Notes under the pieces: model-generated
Database searches by the model: none
What the model saw: only the letters and a program-made list of their open reading frames with translations
What the model was told of the DNA's origin: nothing
Program-made: the position numbers and the translations under genes
Assembly (NCBI GenBank): GCA_946803715.1
Contig: CAMPET010000314.1
Coordinates: forward strand, 6,888 to 70,887
Direction: 5' to 3'
Origin: Beroe ovata
Taxonomy: Eukaryota; Ctenophora; Nuda; Beroida; Beroidae
DNA length: 64,000 bases
Part shown: one piece after another, positions 24,771-35,800 of the stretch
Position numbering within the stretch: position 1 is the first letter of the stretch
Layout of the letters: every line of letters starts with the position of its first letter

Positions 24771-27482
24771 CGCGTGAGACGTCACGCATTTATCACGCAT
24801 TAAATTATGCGTGAAATACTCGTGACAAGAGATGACATGACAAGACGAGAGAGAATATGAGAATGAAGATGACCAGAAGAGACTTTAAAGGCCACGCCCA
24901 TTTCGATATATCGTGATTCGTGACCCGTTATATCCATGCACGTGCGTGGATCAAGTCTCTTATCCTCTTTCTGTCATCAATCACGATTTTGATATGTGTC
25001 ACAGGATCATATTTTGTTTTCCAGAATGAATGTGCGCATTGCGTACACAAGACATCAGTGTCCGAGGCGACGGATCGAAAAGACGCGCAATTCTCATGTC
25101 TCAGCAGTTTTCACTATGAATTGCGCGCTCTTAATTCATCCCAGTCCCACCCAAGTGTACACTGTAGTGTACATTTGAACCAGTACATTTGTACCAGTAG
25201 TGTACATTTGTACCAGAAATACAATTTGGAAATGATACAGTGAAAATTTCACAGTTTGAATAAGTAACTGATGACCATCACCCCGCCTTAAAACACACCA
25301 CAGTCGTGATGAATATATCACACTCTAGGGCGGGATGATGAGTCATCCATCACAGATTAATCCAGTATATAATTGTGACAGAATAATACTGGTCATTTGT
25401 ATCTTGGTAACAGCTGGTTACTAAAAGGGGGCTGAGTTAACAATAGGCGACAATGTGTTTGACCCTAGATTCCCCATAAACGCAGCTCCTCTGGTTATGA
25501 ACTAGGAAACCGCTAGATGAAGATGTAGGTCTTAGGACATAGCTAATTTCTAGAAGACCTGTAATAAGATCAAGGTATTATTGTGCTTTAGAAGAACTGC
25601 CGATATTTGATAGTAATGCTGGCCGCTGAGCTTCATGAGGAACAAGAATCTGGTGTGCAGCTTTTTTCCCAATTTCTCATAATCCCTGCCGAAATTTCAC
25701 CTCCCCTCTCAAATCTGACATTCTAAACCCCCCTCCCATTCTCACCGGCACACCCTTTCCCACGGCGTGCTTCGGTGAGCTTCATGATATGCCTACACCA
25801 GATCGGGTTACCAGTCTGCAGAACTGGGCCCAACAAGTCGAGGAGAGGGTGTGTGGTGTGGTGGTGAATGGGTCTTCTTCCCTATTTTTTCCTGACACAA
25901 ATATTTATTGAAAATCGCGTCACCAGATTTTGTGATTTTTATTTTCCACGCTGAGCTATAAATATGGCACCATTGTGTGTCCATATAAATATTAATCATG
26001 TTTTTTTCTTCTGGGTTATATGGATCGGTCGATCCATATAAGCCTAAGTTTTCTTTCTTTTGATTCTCTTATTTCTTGCAGTTGGAATTTCGTTTTCTAG
26101 TTCTACATATTTCGGAATTTTATTCTCAATTCTAAATGTGTACAGTTATCATGCAGACTTTGAAATTAGTGAGTGATATTATCTTTTTTCATGTTGAGTT
26201 TCAGATTCGGTTCCATTCAGAAACATTCTAGAATTATATCTTGAATAAAGTTTCTGAGACATGATATAAAACTGAACTGATATTTAACTGATTTTCGATT
26301 TTAAGACCCTACTCCTGATTTCAACTAAAACGAGATTTCTTATTAAACGAGGACTGATTAACTTAAATGAATTATTAAGCCTTCAGCAACAAACGATTCG
26401 CCTAGCTTTGACTCCAGAAAAAAGTCTACAAAATTATCTCCTACTGTCTTCGTGGAAACGGCTTTAATTGAAGTCCTTAGGCAAGTCTTGTTCTGTCGTG
26501 AAACGACATTACAAGTAGCAACAATGATGGTTGCAATGCAACTTTAAACCAAAGTTTGGGTTGCTATGTGACCTTTGTTATTCCTTTGTCTGAGAGACTT
26601 TAGTTATAGCTTGGTTATGGTTAGTTCTTAAGTACTTTTTGTTACAAATACAAGAATTATCAATAGATCAACGAAAAATGAATCAATTATTTTAAATGCT
26701 TTGTTGTTTACACCCCTTTTTCCATGGGGGAATTGAGTTTCACAAAATACGTATGATTAAGGAAAGAAAAACAACGAATATGAGTGTTTTATGAAATGCT
26801 TCTGATAATAGCAGAATAAAGATGCTGAATGCAACGGCAATCAATACTCAATAGTCATTTAAGTTAATAGAACTAGAAGTTGGTTGATTATTAAGATTGA
26901 TAATTCTAAAAGAGGGGTTTTTACATAAAGGGAAACAAAAGGTGCTATTCACATTAATTGTTTAGGTTCATCAACCGTTCGTTTAGACATGAACAATGTT
27001 GTACCGTTCATGAACAATGTTATACCGTTCAAATATAATCATTGTTAACCTGTGTTAACAATAATCATTGTTAGACCTGTGTGTAGACTTATTGATATCT
27101 TTCAATTTCATGATAATAGTTCAAACTTCAAATTCCATCACATTCTAATCTCGGCTTGATTTGCACAGGAATGTACAACGCGGTTTCTCAATGTATGACC
27201 GTCGACCGAGGGTCTCAATTCTGCGAGCGTTTGGCAGCTCGCGAATGTTGCGGTGAGTCTATGACAATTGCTATCCTGATTTTGAAATCGGTTTATTGAG
27301 ATCGTTGTGGCGGTCAATTTTTTATCATGTTTGGCATGTTTTCATCCGAAATATACGAATGAACCGTTCATGAACTCCGATGTTGACTTCGTGATAAAGC
27401 TATCATTGGACTTGGAACTATTTAGCATTTTCCCATTTTCTTGCTCGTGATACTCAGCTCTAGCCCCTCCCCACAGGCTCGT
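24771..27482. other. intergenic region, no gene seen; possible leader exon at 27170-27253
   Basis: AT-rich. It has a small block of tgtacatttgtaccag repeats at 25155-25215 and a degenerate duplicated motif gttcatgaacaatgtt near 26985-27030. Bases 27170-27253 are bounded by an acceptor and a good donor, but none of the three frames continues open into the next exon. I therefore treat this as a non-coding leader exon of the gene at 27483. Confidence 0.45.
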
Positions 27483-28119
27483 ATGAATTTACCGATTCCC
27501 GATGCGGCTCTGGCCATAGCTGGTGATGTTTTACCACTACCGTGGTATGTGGTGAGTCTTCATCTTTAGAGCTTTTTGAAGACTTTAGTGTGCATTTAAT
27601 TTAAGAGTAAGCCCCGATGGGCGTTGAGTACAGGTATTGGGTAAGGGTGCTGGAATTGGAAATGGGGGGAGTGGTCCTGAAGTTGTGTACCAATTTAGTG
27701 AAATTTCTAGTGACCTAAAACTCCTCTCCCTCCCCCAGCGATGGTGGATTAAGATCAAGACGTGCACGTGTTGTTGCTGCTGTCGTCCCAAACTGACACT
27801 AGGGGGCGGTGGAAGTGAGAGTAGCGGTGATAAGAAGGATAGGGAGGAATGTGAGGAGAAGTTAGATAAGATAAGAAACGAGGATCTGAAGGAATTGGTA
27901 AGTTCATTTGAGCAAGAATATTGTCTATCCATGCTATTGCATTTGCTATCTAATCTTATTTGTGCGTACATAAGTTTAAATTTTAAATTTAAAACAGAGG
28001 TCTGAAAACAGTGACAAGGGAAATTATTGTCAGATATCGCTAATCGACCCTATCGTTTTCAGCGAGAAACCCTTGACGATCTGAAGAAGACGATTAAGTC
28101 GATCAAGCCGGATGCCTAG
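27483..28119 (+). CDS. small cysteine-string protein, 94 residues, unknown family
   Basis: The exons are 27483-27551, 27739-27897 and 28063-28119 (95 codons with stop, junctions in phase). The order is as follows: a mildly hydrophobic N-terminus (MNLPIPDAALAIAGDVLPLP); a WYVRWWIKIK segment rich in aromatic and basic residues; a cysteine string CTCCCCC at residues 33-39; a Gly/Ser linker; and a charged C-terminus (EECEEKLDKIRNEDLKEL, then RETLDDLKKTIKSI) with heptad-like spacing that should form a coiled coil. The aromatic/basic stretch next to a Cys string is what palmitoylated, membrane-apposed proteins look like, so I infer attachment to the cytosolic face of a membrane. I do not recognise the family. 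The start is the first ATG in the frame that continues, and a longer protein with upstream exons remains possible. Confidence 0.55.
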
Positions 28120-29169
28120 ACTGAATCTAGACTTATGCCCGGAAGTAGTGATGATTATGGGATTCCGCATCGGTATTGAGTATTGGGGAAACGTGGGATC
28201 GGGATGGCAGCTGATATTGGTCAACCATAGGGACACATTCAATCTCGATATTGTCGCTTTTGTAATCCAGTCAGTTTTATGTTTATTGCACCTTGAGCAT
28301 TGAACTTGAAGAATCTATTAAAAAGTCGCCCTCATATCAACCTTTGCCTTGAACCATATAATAAGCCTTTTTAGAGATAGCTGGTTAATGTCCGAGCTTT
28401 TTTGAACAAGAAAGGAGATTATTTTCAAAACATCAATTAAATATCAATATATTTGAACATATTAATTGACAAGATAATTATGTATTATCGTTGCAAAAAC
28501 TATGTGGGAAAATCATCAGTCTAGGGGCGAGAACAGGGTTAACTCTGAGGGCTATAATCATCATAGATAGCGTATGAAATGTGTTTCCATTTTCAAAATG
28601 GTTATGATGGTTGACGGTTGTATTGCAAAGAGAACACAGCACATGTAAACGAAAAGTTAGACTTAGCTGACAAGTTTTAATGAATTTAACCTAAATGTAA
28701 ACAAATATTAACATTCTCAGCAATTGGGAAACTAATCTTCTTGTCTATGTCACACGACCATTTATTATTTGAGAGTCTTCTGTGAGTGATAATTGCGATC
28801 GAAAAACGGTCCTTCTACACACAAAACATCGTTTAAATGTCTCTGGTCCATTCCGATAGTCGATAGATAGGCTTGGGAGAAGGTACGTTTTCCATCGGAA
28901 AAAGGTCAGTGCTTCTTGATCAGTGTTCTCTGGAAGCACAAGAGAAGATGAGGTGTGCAATGAAATGCCGTGCTATCTGAGGAAAAGGGTGATTCAATTT
29001 CAGCAGTGCACTCAAGATATTGATATTGGTGGCCGCGCGCACGCACCTACGGATCAAAGCGCGGATATGATCAGTTGATTCGCGCGCGCGCCGCGCACGT
29101 ATGAAATGACTGCGCGCACTGCTGAAATTACAACTTTCCGATACTTTGTACTTACTCTATTGAAGATAA
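28120..29169. other. intergenic region, nothing recognised
   Basis: AT-rich DNA between the convergent cysteine-string gene (+) and the PP2A scaffold gene (-). A GCGC-rich patch at 29030-29110 marks the start of the duplicated block described at 29067. A minus-strand frame at 28745-28960 has no features. Confidence 0.6.
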
Positions 29170-29269
29170 TTAGAAAACAGCTAGAGCTTCTCCAGCGAAA
29201 TATTTGACGTCGTCATCGGCATCTTCCTCTAGTTTCTGCAGACATGGCTTCACGTGCTGATCAATTGTC
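29170..29269 (-). pseudogene. second copy of the PP2A-A terminal exon (assembly duplicate)
   Basis: Encodes the same C-terminus as 29804-29903 ([18 protein letters not shown] through GEALAVF, stop). It has a usable acceptor (ccttag) but lies downstream of the first terminal exon on the minus strand, beyond the N at 29477. No amino-acid difference is visible. It is best read as the other allele, less likely as an alternative last exon. Confidence 0.7.
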
Positions 29270-29351
29270 CTAAGGTGGAGAAAAGCGGATTGGAGAATGG
29301 AGCTGAAACTTATCTTGGTAACGTAATTCGATTGAGGGGATTGTGCTGTTT

Positions 29352-29422
29352 CCACGCTGCGTGACCCAACCTACGACCTCTGAGTTTACAGAGTAGAATA
29401 GGGGCGCCACGTGTGCACCAAT
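29352..29422 (+). repeat. dispersed short repeat, copy 1
   Basis: About 70 bases: gctgcgtgacccaa, ctacgacctctgagt, cagagtagaataggggcgc and acgtgtgcacca. The same unit occurs at 29979-30047 (same orientation, inside the duplicated block) and in reverse orientation at 39242-39352 and 39618-39704. No coding capacity or terminal repeat is evident. Confidence 0.7.
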
Positions 29423-29513
29423 CGGGTTTGAACTGAATGAAAAGTGACTCACGGAATATCGCTGGCTAGGACTGGCNCTTAGCATCTTAACTAGCGCTAA
29501 CAGGCGGATATCT

Positions 29514-29573
29514 AGCGCGACTATCGGATAGCTAGCGCATGTAGCGCTAGCTTAAGCTATCCGCTAGTCGCGC
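29514..29573. repeat. GC-rich foldback, about 24-bp arms with a 5-base loop
   Basis: Left arm 29514-29538 (agcgcgactatcggatag, then ctagcgc) and right arm 29544-29573 (gcgctag, then ccgctagtcgcgc) pair over about 24 bp with one mismatch and a 6-base bulge (taagct). The loop is atgta. Further ctagc/gatagc half-units follow to 29640. It lies in the stretch of extra sequence after the N at 29477. Confidence 0.65.
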
Positions 29574-29803
29574 AAGGTATTCATCAGCTGCTCTAGCTAT
29601 CCACCAGTTCCGATAGCCGTCCGATAGCCGCGCTAGGCACCCCCTATTCCCGCTAAAATCTGCAAAATGGGCTAAAAGCGGACCCGTGGATATGCATGAT
29701 CAGTTGATTCGCCGTCGCGCGCGCACGTATGAAATGACTGCGCGCACTGCTGAAATTACATTTACAACTTTTCGATACTTTGTACTTACTCTATTGAAGA
29801 TAA

Positions 29804-32800
29804 TTAGAAGACAGCTAGAGCTTCTCCAGCGAAATATTTGACGTCGTCATCGGCATCTTCCTCTAGTTTCTGCAGACATGGCTTCACGTGCTGATCAATT
29901 GTCCTGCGGATTGGAGATTGGAGCTGAAACTTATCTTGGTAACGGAATCTAGTGTTCTTTTCGGCATTTGGGTTGCTTCCACGTTGCGTGACCCAACCTA
30001 CGACCTTTGAGTTCACAGAGTAGAATAGGGGCGCAACGTGTGCACCATGACCAATTGGGTTTGAACTGAATGGAAAGTGACTCACGGAATATCGCTGGCT
30101 AGGACTGGCGCGAGTTTTGCCATGGTCTTGGCCACATTGAATCTCACATTGGGGACGGGGTCAGCGGACAGATTTGAAATGACGGGGACCATGAACTTAG
30201 TGATAACTTCGGGTGAGCAGACTTCCGCCAGAACGTTTATAGCGAAAAGAGTCGTCATTCTGTGCAGATAGTTGGGGTCCCGGGCCATAGACAGGACTTT
30301 CGTGATGATTGTGTTCTGGCGGAATTGGGAATTTGGGTTTTTTCAGGGACTGGTACTCAATTGACGGAACATCAATGAGTAAACTTGAAGCATTATCAAT
30401 TGAATTTGGATAAGTCACTCAACGAATTAGACACAGTGACATTGAGTGATACCTGTGCCCATTCGATGCCGAATATAGCCACCAGTTTCTTCAGATTAGC
30501 AGTGGCTGCTGATCGAATAGCAAAAACTCCGTCAATCAACCAACTCATGCACAGAGCATTGAGCTTCTCATCGAAAAATTCAACACCTGTGACAAGAAGA
30601 GGGGTTGATGTCAATACAATTACAATACTATACAATTACAATACAATACAATTACAATACAATTACAACAGTCTTCGCTAGAATCAGTTTCATATCCGCT
30701 AAATTTCCGCTTCTTGACTCTGAAACAACCCCAAAACAAGGCAGATATTTTCAAAATGCCCATATTCACGGATCGAGACATCTGTGAGAATTTCATGACA
30801 CCAGGGGGGAGGACTTACCCAGCTGTTTGGCGAGGAGAGGCATATGCTCGATGATAGCCAGTCTTACCCTCCACTTTGGATCCTCCGCCAGTTCGAATAT
30901 CGCAGGGAGCAGAGATTGGGATAGCTGAGTGATTCCAATGACCTGGGAGTGACATTTGGGCTAAATTATTGAGGTTATTTGGGGTTTGGGAATATCAGGG
31001 TTTTGTTGGGGATCGCTTAATCTCTGGGTCGGGAAAGAGAAGGACGGGAACCGACAGGGGTTTGAAATTGGGATTATGGAGATTCAGATGAAAGATTTTG
31101 CCCGTGTTTCGCCCTGCGTGTATTGAGGAATCTACCATCTCAAGATATGCTCAAACCACCCGTTATGTGTGCGCGTGTGTTTGTGTGTATGTATGTGTGC
31201 TTGTGTAATGTGTGTGTATGTATATGTGTTCGTGTAATGTGTGTGTGTGTGTGTTTGGATAATGTGTGTGTGTATGAGTGTACGGTGTGTAGTCAGACTA
31301 CACTGTAGTCTGACTCTGTACATTACGCAACAGGCAACTTTTGCATTGTGTGCAAAAACTCCAATTCCAACTGCTCATTCAATAGATGGTGCAATTATCA
31401 GTTTCAAATACGTGAAGAATGAGTTTTTAATTACCGGATGTAATTGGAAAAGTTCCCATGTGGTCTCGAAACACCCCCAAAACATCAAACACCCATTTCT
31501 ATATTTTCTATTCGATTCACTGTACTAAAACGTAACTGGTTTCTCCTAGTTTACTTAGACCGAGTCTCGATCTCTGCAATCCCTCAGAAACACTAAGTCA
31601 TGGCCTCCCTTCTCCTTGCCCTCATGAAAATCCCATTCTACTACCTACTCGAAATCATCTTCTTCGTGACCCGATGTCGCCCCAAGAAGCAGCTCAAAAA
31701 CGAGCACATCCTCCTCACGGGGGCTGCCCAAGGGATCGGCGGAGGTTTGGCGGATAAGCTCGCTGCCATGGGCAACACAATTCACTGTGTCGACATTGAT
31801 TCTGCTCTAGTGACGAAGAAGGTGGATGAGTTGCGAGCTAGGGGTTACAAAGCGCATGCGTACACGTGCGATCTGACGAACAAAGACGGAGTACAGAAGT
31901 TGTATGACGAGGTGACGGGCACAGGGCACACGATCACCATGTTGATTAACAACGCGGGAATCGCCCCGGGTATCAGTGTGACAGACCAGACTCTGGATCA
32001 GCTCGACAAGTCCATGACCCTCAATCTCACCTCCAACTTGTGGCTCATCAAGCTTTTCCTCCCCAAAATGCTGACCATGAACAGGGGTCACGTGGTTAAC
32101 ATGGCATCGCTTGCTGGCATTGTGCCAGCTAGGAAGTGCACTGATTACTGTGCTGCTAAACGGGCATCAATTCAAACGATGAACCAACTGAGAACGGAAT
32201 ACGTGAAAACGAATCTCAAGTTCACCGCGATATGCCCGACTTTTGTCCGAACCAGAATGACGGCAAGACTCGAGAATGTTAGGTCTCTACTCCCACTGGA
32301 CGTTTGTATCGAGAGTTGTATCCGGGGAATTCTCGAGGAAAGGGAGGTGGTAATTATTCCAAATAAGGCAAGGGCATACCTCCTAATCCGTGGGTTCATC
32401 CCAATCTCTCTGAGGAAACACATGGGAATTCCAAAGTGATGTGCTACATCGCAACGACGAATAGCAGAGGTAAACATGTAGGCGGGAAATGAAGATGGGG
32501 ACGGAGGGACATTGACAATGAATTACTATAGTGGAGCAACTTGATCCATTGTTTTTGAATTGGTTTTTGTGATCTTAGTGATTCATTAATCTTAAAACGT
32601 GCTTGATATATAATAGTTGAAATGAAATTTCAAAAAGATTTGTTTACATATCGTAGCTGCATACCTGAAAATTGTGATCGCCTAATTCTTCTGCCTTTGA
32701 CAAATTGATCATTGGGCAATTTTGAAAACCCGGTGTGAATTCATTACAACCAAAATTCCTGCTCAATTCGTCGAACTAATTAAACACTAATTACCTCATT

Positions 32801-35800
32801 AACGCTGTCCAGATTCGAAATGATGTTCAACCGCACATCCGAATGCTCGTCCTTCAACAAAATGAGGAAGAGCGGAAGTAGATGCTGGATAGTGTTATCT
32901 TTTCCCATGATCGGACTCAATCCCATGATAACAGAGGCCAGGGCTGCTTTGACGTGCTGATTAGTGTCACAGACCAACTCCTGTGCGGAAGAGAGGTTGG
33001 TCAAACACAAGGAAATATTTCCTGGATGAACAACCCTCAATTTCACGAATCAAGGTAGATGTATTACTTTGACTGCTGGTAGGACGTTAGGCATGATAAG
33101 GGCTTCTCTGCTTTCCACAGGTAGATTTAGACAGAAATCTGGGAGGAAATGCACTCAATATTTAGCAGTTTACCTCCCAAAATTTACCAGTTTTTCGATC
33201 CACAACTCCACTAAAACCACGTACCTTTGATCTTGCTGGCGGCAGAAGCTCTGACCTCAGCCTCAACATCCTTGAGAAGTCGAGTGAAGTGGAAGACTAG
33301 GTGATTCTTGATGATAGTCGGCCCCACAGCTTTCTGGAGGTCGATAAACTTATCGGCGATCATGAATCTCACTCGCCAGCTCTTGTCCGATGCGGCGTTA
33401 CTGAATGGAGAGAGGGGGAGGGGTTATAAGGCAACACAAATTTCTGTTATGGAATGATGCTAATTTAAAAATTGGAGTTTGGATTCGTCATTGGAGAGGA
33501 AGGGCTGTCCAGCAGCCCAAGAAAAATTGCTAGAGCTCTCTAATGAAAGATCGCAATAGCGGGATATTGGGATTAGTTTTCAACTAGCAATAACCACGTC
33601 TCGGTTGGACCTCATTGACTATGGTAATGCCACTGCGCAAAGCTAACTTAAATGTAGTGTCCAACGCGATGATACTTCGAGAAATAATATTTCCTTGTGT
33701 TTAAAAAGTGGATGTTTTCATGGCATGAAAGTCGAAGTGATTTTCCGCGAATTATGTTACGCTGACAACCATTCAATTGTCAAATGCAATGAAGAACTTT
33801 TGTTAAAGAGGAGCCAAGCAAATAACGTCTTGACACTTGCTTAAAAAACCAAATCGATTAGATCTTTGAATCAACCCATTTAACACTTACCTGAAGGTCG
33901 GTAAGAGAAGTGCTTCGATGTCTGATTCACTGAGAATTCCTGCGATCGTTATTCCTGCCTCAACTGCAAGTAAACGCACGCTGTCCTGTGAAAACTGAAG
34001 GGGCGTTAATTGAGCCGGTGTCGGCGCTTTTGACCGTGAAAATGGCATAAAATTGGGCAGTTTCGGGATCGATTTCTCTCGGATAGAACCCATGCATTTC
34101 ACTTCGATAGCACTTCGAATCGGGAAGTCATTATCGTTCATTGGTTAAATGAATCCTGGCCACTTTTTACCTGTTCATCATTAGCAAGTGCAATGAACAA
34201 TGGGATGATTTCGTCCTTGAGATGTTCCATTTCCACTGACTTGGCGAATTCCTGATGAATTTAATGAATAATGGGTCCCAAAATAGCTCTGAATCATAGT
34301 TCAATTCTTAACACAACTGCAACACAGTTCATTGAATGGTCTTTATACTAACTTTTTGCTCAACTCACCCCAATTTTACTGGCGGCAGCTCTTCGGACCA
34401 TTGGTGTGTCATCTGTGCACAAACTCTTGAATAACCTGGGTTTCATGAATTGTTAGTAAGTGGATGAGTTTGTCTTTGAAATGAGGTTGAAAATTGGTAA
34501 TTCCCTATGATACTGAGATTGAAATTAGAAAGTGAAAGTCGCAGAAACAATAGAATCTCTGATTCTGGCTAGCGGTGAATTCTATCGAACAAAAACTGGG
34601 ATCAAATTGGAACAAGTCAACAAATCAATTGTATCGGGAATCAATCTCACTTACAGTCTGAGTTCTGATTTGAGAGCAACACTGACGCTAGGGTAACACA
34701 CTGCGAATAGACCACACGCAGAGGTACGAGACGTGAACCAGTCACCTGACGAGGGAAATAGGGTGGTGAGGTGAAGATAATTGCCGATTAATAACCGATA
34801 CCACCCTAACTGAGACAAATGTCGATAAAAATCTAACCTTCTTTCAACTTAAAAGTACGATAGAATGTTCAAAGACATGAGTGTTTGATTGATGATGATC
34901 CCCGATTTAGAACCCATGAAATGATGCAATCCTGTCCCCAAATTCCCCTACCTTGCGACAGTCGCTTGACTAGGGGTGCAAAGTGTTTCTCGATGTCTGC
35001 TGGTGAGTGCTCAGCTGCTATCATCCGCAGAGATTCTGTAGCCTGAAGTGGTACAGTCATGTATCCCTGTCACCCATGAGGATTTAGGATAATTGGGGCA
35101 AGTGTCAATCGCAAATCAGAACTGTCATTAATTCCATTATGCCGCGCGACGCGCGCGAATTTGGCCGTGACTAACTGCTGACCGCTACACGGTTTGTATT
35201 TTCAAAACAGAAAATTTTAGAGTTTTGACAGTAGGTAGCGGCTTCGCGCGTCTTTGAGCATGCGCGCTATTATTGGAATTTAATCGAATTTCTGTTGCAA
35301 GATCTTCCACATTATACATAGAGGGAAGGGGTACGATTTTTGAAGCTCAAGGAATTATCGATCAAATACGAACGACTTGATCAAATTCAACGAAAACTGC
35401 ACTGGCATCTGAACGCGCTGAATCGATGTAACAGAAATTCGGTCTCAGACTGGATCAGCGTTATAATATGCATTGGAGCGAACCATTATGGGATGAAATT
35501 TTGACACATCGCGGACTCTCCGACGACCCCCGCAACCTCTCCTAAAATCTATAACGGATTTGGTGTCTATTCCACTATTTTACCTTTTCTCTGACGACAG
35601 TTTCTTCCACAGTTGCTAGATTTTCCAGAGGCGGCTGAAATAGTTGGATATCACAATTCTGATCTTAGATGAGTTTTACAGGCTGCATTATACATCTTGT
35701 TATCTAATACCCAATATCCATTTAAGATTCCATCACTTATAACAAGATGCAGTCAAGTTTCTAAGAAGCACTTAAGAAACACTTAAGGAGTGCACTTAAG

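Larger units (their letters stand above)
29067..30108. repeat. duplicated 410-base block around an N (29477), including the last PP2A exon
   Basis: Bases about 29067-29476 and 29697-30108 are the same sequence: gatcagttgattcg, then the terminal PP2A-A exon, then the stretch ending tcgctggctaggactggc. They differ by substitutions and small indels. Unlike the other N junctions, about 220 extra bases (29478-29696) follow the N before the second copy starts. A diverged or incorrectly ordered haplotype fits best. Confidence 0.8.

Noticed and set aside
23304-24789. Minus-strand frames opposite the 610-residue protein gene and the A/T array
   Set aside because: They overlap a well-supported coding exon on the plus strand, or translate the degenerate T/A repeat (Phe/Lys/Asn runs).
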